Source: Actinomycetota bacterium
Lineage (GTDB): Bacteria > Actinomycetota > Thermoleophilia > Gaiellales > Gaiellaceae
Length of the DNA stretch: 64,000 nucleotides
Assembly: GCA_013816245.1 (NCBI GenBank)
Contig: JACDEU010000002.1
Span: 1 to 64,000 of the forward strand
Direction: 5' to 3'
Positions 33,183-41,863 of this stretch are shown one piece after another. Every line of letters starts with the position of its first letter. Positions within the stretch are counted from its first letter, which is position 1. Made by a program: the position numbers and the translations under genes. Below the pieces are notes generated by a model. The model searched no databases and was not told the DNA's origin. It saw only the letters and a program-made list of their open reading frames with translations.

Positions 33183-34385
33183 ATGCTCACGCAGCGCGGT
33201 CGCTTCATCCTGGCGCTCGGCTTCGGCGTCTACGTGGCCGCCTGGGGATTCGGTTCGAAACCGCTCTATCCGGTCGCAACGGGACTCCTACTCGTCGTCG
33301 GCGTGGCGTGGGTCTGGGTGCGGCTTGCAGACCGGCCCTTCCGTGTCCAGCGCGGTTGGGGTGACCGAGAGCACATTGAGGGCGACGACGTGCCGATCGT
33401 CGCCGAGATCTTTCCCAGCGGAAACGTCATGCCGGCCGCGGTCACGCTAGTCGAGACGGTGGGACGCCTCGGTGAGCAACGGCACGTACTCCGACGGAGT
33501 GGCTCGCACCTGAGCGTGCGCTATGTGCTCGAGGACGTTCCCCGCGGTCGTTACGAGTTCGAGGACGTACGCATCGAGCTGTCCGACCCGTTTGCACTCG
33601 AGCGGTCGATCGTTCCGCTACCTCCGCCTGGTGCGCTCCTCGTGTATCCACGGCTCGTACGCCTCGGGCCGCTTTTCTCCGAATCCGGAGAAAGGTCGCA
33701 TGATGGTCGTCGGCTCTTGCTTCGCCGCAACAGCGGCTTTGAGCTACACAGCGTGCGTGAGTACGAGCAGGGAGAGTCGCTTCGACGGGTGCACTGGCCG
33801 TCGACGGCGCGCCGAGCCCGCCTGATGGTGAAGGAGCTCGAGGACTCGCCTCGAGACGAGATCGCGGTCCTCCTCGATGCGGATGCGAAAGCAGTGGTCG
33901 GTGAGAGCTTCGAGGTGCAGGTGCGAGCGGCGGGCTCGGTGCTCGACGCGTACGTCCGCCGCGGGAGGCGGGCGGTGCTGGCGGTGAACTCCGAGCGGCG
34001 CGAAGTCCAGCACGTCCACTCGCCGGGCGCGGACTGGCGCCGCGCTCTCGAATTGCTCGCCGCGGTTCAGCCGACGGGCAACACGCCGGTGGCCCGCCTC
34101 CTGCTCGAGGAGGACAGCCCGGCGGCACGGGCGCTCGAGTTGGTGGTGGTGACGGCACGTCTCGAGCCGGGACTGATCGACCGGCTGGTTCAGCGAGCGC
34201 TCTCCCGGCGGCGGGTCTCTCTGGTCTACGTCGACCCGGCGAGCTTCAACGGTGCGCCCCGCCGTGCGGAGCCCGGCCTGCTCCGCCTCCAGGCCGCTGG
34301 GGTTCCGGTCTCCGTTGTACGTGCGGGCGACCGTCTGGCCGCGCGCCTCTCGGGTGAGTCGACCCTGGGGGTCGCGCATGCTTAA
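33183..34385 (+). CDS. DUF58 membrane protein
   Basis: 400 residues. Two membrane helices at about 8-45 (FILALGFGVYVAAWGF and VATGLLLVVGVAWVWV) are followed by a beta-rich domain and the DUF58 hallmark VREYEQGESLRRVHWPSTARR at about 205-225, then a VWA-like C-terminal domain (IAVLLDADAKAVVGESFE). DUF58 proteins are partners of MoxR ATPases; the molecular role is unknown and probably concerns envelope assembly. It starts two bases after the moxR stop and overlaps the transglutaminase gene by 8 bases. Confidence 0.88.
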   Translation: MLTQRGRFILALGFGVYVAAWGFGSKPLYPVATGLLLVVGVAWVWVRLADRPFRVQRGWGDREHIEGDDVPIVAEIFPSGNVMPAAVTLVETVGRLGEQRHVLRRSGSHLSVRYVLEDVPRGRYEFEDVRIELSDPFALERSIVPLPPPGALLVYPRLVRLGPLFSESGERSHDGRRLLLRRNSGFELHSVREYEQGESLRRVHWPSTARRARLMVKELEDSPRDEIAVLLDADAKAVVGESFEVQVRAAGSVLDAYVRRGRRAVLAVNSERREVQHVHSPGADWRRALELLAAVQPTGNTPVARLLLEEDSPAARALELVVVTARLEPGLIDRLVQRALSRRRVSLVYVDPASFNGAPRRAEPGLLRLQAAGVPVSVVRAGDRLAARLSGESTLGVAHA

Positions 34386-36612
34386 GACGGTGGCACTCTC
34401 GGCGGCCGCGGCGCTTGTGATCGCCGTCGACTGGCTTCGGTTCGAGGAGCCGCGGTCGGGCGGCGGCCGCCCGTTCGTCCTGGCAGCGCTCGCGATCGCG
34501 CCGGTGCTTTTGCGGCCGCTCTGGCTGCGTCTGGTCGGTGTCGTGCTCGGGGCGCTGTTTGCAGCATGCGTCGCGTTTTCGCTCTCGCCGCTCGCGCTCG
34601 TGCCCGGCGGCGAGGGGTTCTTCGGACCGCTCCGCTCCCGATTTTCCCGCGGGTTCCTCGACTTCTACGACTTCCGGCTGCCGATCGACTCGACGACACA
34701 TCCGGCGATGCACGACGTGATCCTCGTCGCGATCTTCGGCTTCACGCTCGCGGTCGCGCTCGCCGTCGCTTCGCGCCACGCCCTCCTGGCTGTCGTGTTC
34801 TTCTTCATCGGCGCCGGCTGGCCCGCCACGCTTCTGTCGGGCGGCAACGAGCTCGGCCGGGGTATCGCGATCCTGGCGGTAGCGCTCGCATTACTGGCGG
34901 GCATGACCGATCGTCCGAGCAGGCTTGCGCTGATCGCGACCGGCGCAGTTCTCGCGGGAGCGCTCGCGCTGTCGAGCTCCCCGGCTGTCGCAAAGAGCGC
35001 GTTCCTCGATTGGCAGCATTGGGACTTCTACACGCGTCCACAAAAGCCGGTGAGCGTGAAGTACATCTGGGATGCCCGCTACGACGGGGTGCACTTTCCG
35101 AAGAAGAAGACGACCGTTCTGACGATCCGCGCACCGCGTCGACCGTACTACTGGCGCGCCACCGTCCTCGACCGGTTCGACGGGACGCGCTGGCTCGAGG
35201 GTGTCTGGCGCGACACTCGCAGTCAACGCCGGCGGCTCGAACCGGCGGCTGCGCGCAACCGAGGGAACCTCGTCAGGCAGGAAGTCAATGTGGTCGCCCT
35301 CGAGGACAACCATGTGATCGGCGCGAGCATGCCGATCTCCAACGATCTCGGTGACCGCGCCGCGTACGAGGGGCAGGGTGTCTTTCGGGCAATCGGCGGA
35401 CTTCACCGCGACGACCACTACGCGGTCTGGAGCTACGCGCCCCGACCGACCCCGGAGGAGCTCGTTCGCGTGCAGCCCGCGTATCCGAGGATCCTCACTC
35501 GGCCGAGGCGCGAGCTCGACGTCGCGCCGGGCGTCACCGCGCTGCCCTTTGGGACAGCGGGCCGCGACGCAAAGCTGTTCGCGTCGTTGACCGGACGTCT
35601 GCAGCCGTACGCGGACATGTTCCAGCGGGCGCAGGCCGTCGCCGGCGAGACGAGCTCGCCGTATGCCGCGGTCGTCGCGCTCGAAGCCTGGTTAAGGTCG
35701 ACCGGCGGCTTCAGCTATTCCGAGCAGCCGGACACCGCGCCTGGACTGCCGCCTCTCGTCGGCTTCGTTGCGGTGACGAAGGTCGGCTACTGCCAGCACT
35801 TCGCCGGAGCGATGGCGTTGATGTTGCGCCTACTCGGGATTCCGGCGCGCGTCGCCGCGGGCTTCGTCCCGGGGCGCTATCACGACGACTTCTGGCAGGT
35901 GACCGACCACGACGCACACGCCTGGGTCGAGGTCTGGTTCCGCGGGTACGGCTGGCTACCGTTCGATCCCACGCCGGGGCGTGGCCGTCTGAGCGGGTCG
36001 TACAGCTCGACGTCGCTCGGTTTCAACGCGCAGAGCGCGGCGAAGTTGCTCGCTCTCGTCGTGCGGGGAGGAGAAGTGTTCGGACGAGGGGCCACGGCCG
36101 GCGTGATCGCTCACGACTCCGAGCGACGTACTCCGCGCTCCACGGGCGACTTGCCTCTCGGGATCGGCAGTCCCGTGACCCCTGAACCGAAGAGGCGCAG
36201 TCCGAGCCTCCTGCTCTTCCTGTTGCTGCTTGCCGGCGCGCTGGCGGCGGTGATCGTCCTGCTCAAGATGGCGCGGCGGAAGCTGCGCTACCTCACGCGA
36301 GACCCACGGCGGATCGCCGTCGCGTGTGCGCGCGAGCTCGCCGAGTTTCTTCACGACCAGCGAGTGCCCGCAGGGAAAGCTGCGACGTTCCATGAGCTCG
36401 GCGGGACCGTGTCCGACCGTCTCGGGGTCGACGCGAGCGGCTTTGCACGCGCGGCGACCGCTGCGCGTTACGGACCTCCGGCGGACGCGAACAGGGCTGC
36501 AGCGGCGGCGCGGACCGAGCTCCGCGAGTTGAAGCGCCGGCTTCGTCGGAGTCTTGCGACATTCGATCGCGCGCGCGGGTTGTTCTCCGTGCGTTCGCTC
36601 GGGCTGGGCTAG
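34378..36612 (+). CDS. Membrane-anchored transglutaminase-like protein
   Basis: 744 residues. About five or six N-terminal membrane helices (to about residue 205) precede a DUF3488-like extracytoplasmic region and a transglutaminase core with catalytic Cys472 (GYCQHFAGAMALMLRLLG), His514 (DHDAHAWVEVW) and Asp530 (LPFDPTPG). A further membrane helix (LLLFLLLLAGALAAVIVLL) is followed by a basic C-terminal domain. The triad is complete, so protease or amide-transfer activity outside the membrane is possible. It is the third member of the moxR-DUF58-tgl cluster. Confidence 0.9.
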   Translation: MLKTVALSAAAALVIAVDWLRFEEPRSGGGRPFVLAALAIAPVLLRPLWLRLVGVVLGALFAACVAFSLSPLALVPGGEGFFGPLRSRFSRGFLDFYDFRLPIDSTTHPAMHDVILVAIFGFTLAVALAVASRHALLAVVFFFIGAGWPATLLSGGNELGRGIAILAVALALLAGMTDRPSRLALIATGAVLAGALALSSSPAVAKSAFLDWQHWDFYTRPQKPVSVKYIWDARYDGVHFPKKKTTVLTIRAPRRPYYWRATVLDRFDGTRWLEGVWRDTRSQRRRLEPAAARNRGNLVRQEVNVVALEDNHVIGASMPISNDLGDRAAYEGQGVFRAIGGLHRDDHYAVWSYAPRPTPEELVRVQPAYPRILTRPRRELDVAPGVTALPFGTAGRDAKLFASLTGRLQPYADMFQRAQAVAGETSSPYAAVVALEAWLRSTGGFSYSEQPDTAPGLPPLVGFVAVTKVGYCQHFAGAMALMLRLLGIPARVAAGFVPGRYHDDFWQVTDHDAHAWVEVWFRGYGWLPFDPTPGRGRLSGSYSSTSLGFNAQSAAKLLALVVRGGEVFGRGATAGVIAHDSERRTPRSTGDLPLGIGSPVTPEPKRRSPSLLLFLLLLAGALAAVIVLLKMARRKLRYLTRDPRRIAVACARELAEFLHDQRVPAGKAATFHELGGTVSDRLGVDASGFARAATAARYGPPADANRAAAAARTELRELKRRLRRSLATFDRARGLFSVRSLGLG

Positions 36613-36615
36613 CCG

Positions 36616-37314
36616 GTGGAAGCCGTCGTGATGGCGGCGGGGGAGGGAATACGTCTCCGCCCGTTGACCGAACGCTGGCCGAAGCCCGTGCTGCCGATCG
36701 ACGGGCGGCCGGTGCTTGCCACGCTGCTGCGCGAGCTGGCTGCTGCGGAGCTTCGACGTGTCTGGCTCGTCACCGGTTACCTCGCCGAGCAGGTCGAGCA
36801 GCTCGCAGGAGACGGATCTGCGTTCGGCCTCGAAGTGCGAGGAGTCCGGCAGCCGGCAGTTCTCGGTTCAGCAGATGCGGTGCAACGTGCGCTTGCGGCT
36901 GGAGCGGTTGTCCCGCTCGTCGTCACTGCTGCGGACACGCTCTTTCGCCGCGGGGATGTCGCCCGCTTTGCAGAGGAGTTTCGAACAGCGAACCCCGCCG
37001 GCGCAGTGGCGGTGCGCACCGATCCTCCGCCGGGCCCCGGTCGCCACGCGATCCGCCGGAGCGACGGGCGCGTCCTGGCTATGAGGGACGAGGATCCCGC
37101 GAATCCGTGGTCGGGCGCCCCACTCTGGGGAATCGGCCCGGACGTGGCGGAGCGGCTCGGCCTCGACCGGCCACCGTACGAGCTCGGAAACGCGTTCCAG
37201 TCCGCGGTCGAAGACGGCCACACGATCTTGGCAGTCGAGATCGGGAAGACCCGGGATTTGACGTATCCGCTTGACTTGGTGAAGGAGAACCTTCCGTACC
37301 TCCAAGCGACATGA
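36616..37314 (+). CDS. Sugar-phosphate nucleotidyltransferase
   Basis: 232 residues. MAAGEGIRLRPLTERWPKPVLPI matches the NTP-transferase signature (G-x-G-x-R-x2-P-x-T-x(4)-P-K). VTAADTLFR supplies the metal Asp and NPWSGAPLWGIGPDV the sugar-binding region. It is related to mannose-1-phosphate guanylyltransferase and glucose-1-phosphate thymidylyl/uridylyltransferases, and the exact sugar is not clear. GTG start, three bases after the transglutaminase stop. It overlaps the TPR gene by ATGA. Confidence 0.85.
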   Translation: MEAVVMAAGEGIRLRPLTERWPKPVLPIDGRPVLATLLRELAAAELRRVWLVTGYLAEQVEQLAGDGSAFGLEVRGVRQPAVLGSADAVQRALAAGAVVPLVVTAADTLFRRGDVARFAEEFRTANPAGAVAVRTDPPPGPGRHAIRRSDGRVLAMRDEDPANPWSGAPLWGIGPDVAERLGLDRPPYELGNAFQSAVEDGHTILAVEIGKTRDLTYPLDLVKENLPYLQAT

Positions 37315-37691
37315 GCGAGACCTACGACCTCTACCAACAAGGACGAGCGCACCTGCGAAAGGGGCGCGCCGCGCAGGCGACCGTTGCGCTCGAGAAAGCC
37401 AAGCGTCGTGAGCCCCAGAAAGCCTCGATTCGCGAGGCGCTCGGCATCGCGTACCTGCGCATCCAGCGCTACGAGGAGGCGGAAGCGGAGTTCCGGGTCA
37501 TGCTCGAGCTGTCACCAGACGACCATTACGCCCACTACGCGCTCGGGCGCGCACTGGAGAAGCAGGGCAAGCAAGCGGAGGCGAACGGGCACTACAAGCT
37601 GGCGAGCTCGCTCCGCCCGCAGAACGAGCATTACGCGTCGCGCATCCTCGATCTCGACCGAGACGTGGACGACCCGGACACGTCGGAGTAA
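37311..37691 (+). CDS. Tetratricopeptide-repeat protein
   Basis: 126 residues. At least two clear TPR units: [24 protein letters not shown] and [25 protein letters not shown], each with the W/G-Y-A pattern, and a likely third at the N-terminus. It is a scaffold for protein contacts, with no membrane helix or signal. ATG 37311 overlaps the stop of the nucleotidyltransferase gene, suggesting joint expression and perhaps a joint function. Confidence 0.85.
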   Translation: MSETYDLYQQGRAHLRKGRAAQATVALEKAKRREPQKASIREALGIAYLRIQRYEEAEAEFRVMLELSPDDHYAHYALGRALEKQGKQAEANGHYKLASSLRPQNEHYASRILDLDRDVDDPDTSE

Positions 37692-37742
37692 TTGGCGCAG
37701 ATTCGGTGCAGTTGCGTCAATCCTCGGCGCGCAATCCGAAAG

Positions 37743-37792
37743 TAGGCTCGAACGCAGCGGGAGGTGGGTGAAACACCCCCACCCGGGTGGGG
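37743..37792 (+). promoter_or_regulatory. Candidate promoter and competing hairpins ahead of dtd
   Basis: TAGGCT (37743-37748) could start a transcript near 37755. The next bases can form either GGTGGGTG with CACCC-CC-ACC, or the palindrome CCCCACCC/GGGTGGGG (37777-37792). These overlap and exclude each other. About 110 bases then remain before dtd. Confidence 0.4.
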
Positions 37793-37902
37793 CGACGCGC
37801 GCGAGTACCTCTAAACGCGTCACGCGCCTCAACAAACGGAGGGCGCGTAAGAGCGGGGTCCGCCCGCGTGTGTGCGTGTGCGTGCGCGATGATGGCCGGA
37901 AC

Positions 37903-38346
37903 ATGCGGGCCGTCTGCCAGCGGGTATCGGAGGCACGTGTCAGCGTCGGCGGGGAGGTCGTGGCGGAGGTCGGCACGGGCCTTGTCGTCCTGCTCGGAGT
38001 CGCCCGGGGCGACACCGACGGCGACGGCATCCGGCTTGCCGCCAAGATCGCGTCCCTACGGATCTTCGAGAACGAGGAGGGCAAGTTCGACCGCAGCCTC
38101 CTCGACCTGCGCGGCGGTGCCCTCGTCGTGAGCCAGTTCACACTTCTCGCAGATAGCAAGCGCCAAAAGGGAACTCGACCGGACTTCTCAGGCGCAGCCC
38201 CGAGAGAGCAGGCCGAACCGCTATACGAGCGCTTCTGCGAGGCGCTGGCAGAAACAGGAGTCCCGGTCGAACGGGGCGTGTTCGGCGCCCGGATGGCGCT
38301 CGCACTCGTCAACGACGGGCCGGTCACGATCCTGCTCGACACCTGA
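37903..38346 (+). CDS. dtd: D-aminoacyl-tRNA deacylase
   Basis: 147 residues, full length. [20 protein letters not shown] starts the fold, [19 protein letters not shown] carries the SQFTL motif and the C-terminus [23 protein letters not shown] has the GPVT cross-subunit motif. It hydrolyses D-amino acids and glycine mischarged on tRNA. A degenerate second copy of its last 40 codons lies at 39434-39557, beyond the acyltransferase pseudogene. Confidence 0.94.
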   Translation: MRAVCQRVSEARVSVGGEVVAEVGTGLVVLLGVARGDTDGDGIRLAAKIASLRIFENEEGKFDRSLLDLRGGALVVSQFTLLADSKRQKGTRPDFSGAAPREQAEPLYERFCEALAETGVPVERGVFGARMALALVNDGPVTILLDT

Positions 38347-38430
38347 CGGCGGTTGTGGCCTCGCCGAAGGGTGGTTGCCTCGACGGCGCGCGGAGTCAGA
38401 ATCACGGACTGACCCAACCTGGTTTCCGCG

Positions 38431-39435
38431 CTACAGGTCTCGCGGCTGCGACGCGTCCGAGTGGCCGGGGCTCTCCCCGCTGTTCGCGACGGTAGAGCCG
38501 CTTGGCTCAACGAGCACAACCGCGGCGGCACCCGGAGGCGACCCGACGTGGCTCGAACGCGCGGTCATGACGAGAGGCCGCGTCGACAGGCCGCGGCGGA
38601 CCCATCCACCAGGGGCGTAGTCGAGCCCGACGACTACCGCTGCGGCGAATATCGCAAGCACCGCGTGTCCGACGACCGCAGCGGTGTATGTCTCGTTGCG
38701 GAACACCACCGGCATCGCGAGGACACCCGCAATCCCTACGGCGAGTATCCACCTCCTTGGACGCCAGCCCAGTCGCACCGCAATCGCCGCAGCGCACCCC
38801 CAGAGCAGTGTGTCCGCGCGCTCGAAGCTGCCCGTCTCCACAAGCGAGAGCCGTATCGTTGCCGCCGCCAATCCGGCCCTCCACGCAAACGCCACTGCGC
38901 ATGTGACGAGCGTCGCACGAACTGCCATACGCAGCCCGTAGCGGTTGACGACGAACAGGAGCGCGATCGGCCAGATCACGTAGAAGTGCTCCTCGACCGC
39001 GAGCGTCTACGTCGGGCCGTACGCCGGGACCAAGTGCGGCCTCAGTATCTGAGCGTAATTCGAGAAGTACGTGAGTGCGAAAACGGAGCCGCGAACCGGC
39101 GCATAGTCGCCAAGGACAAGGAACAGCAGGTTGCAGCAAACGACAACCAGGAAGAGCGCCGGAAGCAACCGGGCGCCACGCCGCAGGTAAAACTGAGACA
39201 AGGAGACCGAGCCGCGCAGGTCGCGTTCGTCGAGCAGCAGCGACGTGATCAGGTAGCCCGAAAGCGCAAAGAACAGACCGACCCCGACGAACGCGACATC
39301 GAACGGCACGTTGCCAAGCGCGTGCTGCGCCGCGACCATCAAGACGGCACCGGCGCGCACGCCGTCGAGCCACGGGCGATACCCGGTTACGACTCCTGGA
39401 ATGGGCGCTGACTGGTGCGGCGCGGTCGTGCGCAC
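38431..39435 (-). pseudogene. Acyltransferase-3 family membrane protein with an in-frame nonsense codon
   Basis: From GTG 39435, residues WLDGVRAGAVLMVAAQHALG and FFALSGYLITSLLLDERDLRG then FYLRRGARLLPALFL are typical of acyltransferase family 3 (O-acetylation of surface glycans). TAG at 39009-39007 interrupts PAYGPT-stop-TLAVEEHFYVIWP; family members have a Trp there, so TGG became TAG. The same frame continues to 38431 with more membrane helices, but the last 45 residues are not family-like. It is surrounded by dtd and a dtd remnant, so it probably came in by insertion. Confidence 0.75.
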
Positions 39436-39557
39436 CGAGCCGATTGTGGCACAGGCTCTCGCCGAGCAGGGAGTCGAGGGTGCCCTCGGGGCGTCTTCGG
39501 GGCACGGATGGCGGTCGAGAGCTGGTGAATGAAACGCCCGTCACCATCATCCTGGGC
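39434..39557 (+). pseudogene. Displaced, decayed dtd 3' end
   Basis: Read with one or two frame changes, this gives [25 protein letters not shown] and ELVNETPVTIILGR, which line up with [30 protein letters not shown] and [14 protein letters not shown] of the intact dtd at 37903. DNA identity is only about two thirds by eye, so this is an old or foreign copy. It sits directly ahead of the rimP promoter. Confidence 0.65.
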
Positions 39558-39562
39558 CGAGG

Positions 39563-39590
39563 TCGACGCCCAGCCGCAGGCTGCTATCCT
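39563..39590 (+). promoter_or_regulatory. Promoter of rimP-nusA-infB
   Basis: TCGACG (39563-39568), a 16-base spacer and TATCCT (39585-39590). The transcript would start near 39597 and have a leader of about 63 bases, unlike the leaderless pattern elsewhere. Confidence 0.5.
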
Positions 39591-39598
39591 GCAAAAAC

Positions 39599-39643
39599 CA
39601 CATTTCGAGCGGTTTTCGAAGTGGGCCTGCGGGCCCATTTTTT
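39599..39643 (+). terminator. Leader terminator with competing antiterminator before rimP
   Basis: TGGGCC (39622-39627) pairs with GGCCCA (39632-39637) around TGCG and is followed by six T residues, an intrinsic terminator 17 bases before the rimP start. Upstream, CCAC-AT-TTCGA can pair with TCGAAGTGG, which uses the first bases of the terminator stem. The two folds exclude each other, the layout of an attenuator. Confidence 0.6.
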
Positions 39644-39659
39644 GTGACAGGAACGAGTT

Positions 39660-40097
39660 TTGGCACCGACACACGACAAGGAGAGGCAGCTGACGCGCGA
39701 GATCACCCCGAAAGTCGAAGGCGCCCTGCCCGGCACCGAGGTGCTCGCAGTCGAGCTCACGAGCCCGGGGCGCTTCACGGTTTTCGTCGACCATGTCCAG
39801 GGCGTCGACCACGCACTTTGCGAGCGCGTGACCACCGTGCTCCGCGACTACCTGGGTGACTACGCGGTCGATGTCTCATCGCCCGGCGTCGAACGGCCGC
39901 TCCGCAAGCCCGCTCATTTTCGCGACGCCGTGGGGCGGCGCGTGGCGCTACGCACCAAGGAGCGGAAACGGGTCCGCGGCGAGGTGGTCGCGGCCGGCGA
40001 AGCTGCCGTCACCGTCGAGACCGACGGTAAGTCCGTAGACATCCCGTATGAGGCGATCGTGCGGGGCAACCTGATCGAGGAAGCGGGGAAGAGATGA
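39660..40097 (+). CDS. rimP: Ribosome maturation factor RimP
   Basis: 145 residues from TTG 39660. LTREITPKVEGALPGTEVLAVEL starts the N-terminal domain, DYAVDVSSPGVERPLRKPAHFRDAVG is the family signature and the C-terminal Sm-like domain ends with IPYEAIVRGNLI. It helps assemble the 30S subunit. The start lies right after the leader terminator. It overlaps nusA by ATGA, giving the usual rimP-nusA-ylxR-infB order. Confidence 0.93.
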   Translation: MAPTHDKERQLTREITPKVEGALPGTEVLAVELTSPGRFTVFVDHVQGVDHALCERVTTVLRDYLGDYAVDVSSPGVERPLRKPAHFRDAVGRRVALRTKERKRVRGEVVAAGEAAVTVETDGKSVDIPYEAIVRGNLIEEAGKR

Positions 40098-41623
40098 GCC
40101 AGGAAATCGTCGAGGCCGTACGAGACATCGAGCGCGAGAAGGGAATCGAGAGCGGCACGCTCGTCGCGGCGCTCGAGGACGCCCTGCTTGCTGCGTACAA
40201 GAAGATGCCCGGAGCGGCACGGCACGCGATCGTCGAGATCGACGAGGAGGGTGACTTCCGCGTGTTCGCGGTCGAGCTCCCGCCCGACATCGAGGAGCGC
40301 CTGATCGAAGAGGCCCGCGAGCGGAAGCTAGAGGAGCTTGAGGCACTGGAGGTCGAGACCGGCGAGCGCTCGCACACACTTATCTCCGACAACGACCTCG
40401 ACGTCGACTGGTCGGATGTGCCGGAGAACCTGATCAAGCGCGAGGACGTCACCCCTGAGAACTTCGGCCGGATTGCCGCTCAGACCGCGAAGCAGGTCAT
40501 CCTGCAGCGCATCCGCGAAGCAGAGCGCGCGATGATGTACGACGAGTACGTCGACCGCGTCACCGAAGTCGTGACCGGAATCGTCCAGCAGGCCGGCGAC
40601 CGCAACAACGTCCTCGTCGACCTCGGCAAGGTGGAAGCGCTCCTGCCGCGGTCCGAGCAGGTGGACGGCGAGCGTTACGAGCAGGGCTCGCGCATCAAGG
40701 CCGTGATCACCGAGGTTCGCTCGGGCACCAAAGGCCCGCAGGTGATCCTGTCGCGTCGCGACCCGGAGTTGATCAAGACGCTGTTCGAGCTCGAGGTCCC
40801 GGAGATCGCCGACGGCCTCGTCGAGATCCGCGGTGTCGCCCGCGAGCCGGGCTACCGCTCGAAGATCGCGGTCGAGTCGCACGCGCAGGGGGTCGACCCG
40901 GTCGGCGCATGTGTCGGCCCACGCGGCTCGCGTGTGCGGATGGTGGTTTCGGAGCTCCGCGGCGAAAAGATCGACATCATCCCGTGGAACCCCGAGCCTG
41001 CGCGCTTCGTCGCGAAGGCTCTTTCGCCCGCACGCGTCCGCGAGGTCTTCGTCGACGACGAAACGAAGGAAGCGACTGTGATCGTCCCGGACGACCAGCT
41101 CGCGCTCGCGATCGGCAAGGAAGGCCTCAATGCACGGCTTGCCGCGCGGCTGACCGGCTGGAAGGTCGACATTCAGTCCGACACCGAGTTCGCTCAGGCC
41201 GAGGCGGCTGCGGCCTACGGCGCCGGCGCCGAAGGCGAAGAATTCACCGGTCGCTGTTCCGCGGTGCTCTCGAACGGCAAGCGCTGCCCGAACGAAGCGC
41301 TGCCGGGCTCGCGGTACTGCGGGCTTCCCGCGCATCAAGAGCTCGCGCTCAAGGACACCGGGGACGACGTCGAGCCGATCGTGGCTGAGGCAGATCCCGA
41401 GCTCGAGGCGATCGCCGATCTCGCGCCGCCCGACGCGGAGAGCATTGGGCCCGACAGCCTGGCCGACGTGCCGGAGGAGGTCGAGCCGATCGACTCGGCG
41501 GACGGTGCAGCCACAGATGGCGCCGGGGCGAACCGGGCCGAACCAGAGCAGGTTCCTGCAGGGATCCCTGTGGAACCACTGACACCCGACGCAGCCGACG
41601 AGGAGCATTCACCCGCTGCGTGA
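40094..41623 (+). CDS. nusA: Transcription factor NusA with a C-terminal zinc-finger-like extension
   Basis: 509 residues. The NusA N-terminal domain (about 1-125), S1 domain (about 130-200), and two KH domains (about 205-360; GACVGPRGSRVRMVVSELRGEK and VPDDQLALAIGKEGLNARLAARLTG) are complete. After that comes an extension with Cys388-x9-Cys398-x10-Cys409-x4-His414 (GRCSAVLSNGKRCPNEALPG then SRYCGLPAH), like the CCCH mini-modules found alone in many bacteria, then 90 acidic, Pro-rich residues. NusA controls pausing, termination and antitermination. The extension is not part of standard NusA. Confidence 0.94.
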   Translation: MSQEIVEAVRDIEREKGIESGTLVAALEDALLAAYKKMPGAARHAIVEIDEEGDFRVFAVELPPDIEERLIEEARERKLEELEALEVETGERSHTLISDNDLDVDWSDVPENLIKREDVTPENFGRIAAQTAKQVILQRIREAERAMMYDEYVDRVTEVVTGIVQQAGDRNNVLVDLGKVEALLPRSEQVDGERYEQGSRIKAVITEVRSGTKGPQVILSRRDPELIKTLFELEVPEIADGLVEIRGVAREPGYRSKIAVESHAQGVDPVGACVGPRGSRVRMVVSELRGEKIDIIPWNPEPARFVAKALSPARVREVFVDDETKEATVIVPDDQLALAIGKEGLNARLAARLTGWKVDIQSDTEFAQAEAAAAYGAGAEGEEFTGRCSAVLSNGKRCPNEALPGSRYCGLPAHQELALKDTGDDVEPIVAEADPELEAIADLAPPDAESIGPDSLADVPEEVEPIDSADGAATDGAGANRAEPEQVPAGIPVEPLTPDAADEEHSPAA

Positions 41624-41856
41624 GCGAGCCGATCAGAAGCTGCGTCGGCTGCGGGCGAAAGGCCGGTCAGAGCGAGCTTCTGCGGTTCGTGGCGAAGGAC
41701 GGCCTGCTCGTCTCGGGGACCACGGACCCGGGTCGCGGGGCCTATACCTGCCGGCGGCTCGCCTGCTTCGAGCGCGCCGTTTCTCGACGAGCGTTCAACC
41801 GCGCGCTACGGCAGACCGTCCGGGTCGATCAGAAACTGACATCCCTCTACACTTGA
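41620..41856 (+). CDS. ylxR: YlxR-family RNA-binding protein
   Basis: 78 residues from GTG 41620, overlapping nusA by GTGA. SCVGCGRKAGQSELLRFV and DPGRGAYTCRRLACFERA are the YlxR (DUF448) signature, including CxxC and the GRGAY(V/T)C motif. YlxR proteins are small RNA- or DNA-binding regulators always found between nusA and infB. There is a 7-base gap to infB. Confidence 0.92.
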   Translation: MSEPIRSCVGCGRKAGQSELLRFVAKDGLLVSGTTDPGRGAYTCRRLACFERAVSRRAFNRALRQTVRVDQKLTSLYT

Positions 41857-41863
41857 ACACCTG

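Noticed and set aside
38431-38560. Trying to extend the acyltransferase C-terminus by another frameshift
   Set aside because: No frame gave the expected final membrane helices of the family, so the end may be deleted rather than shifted.
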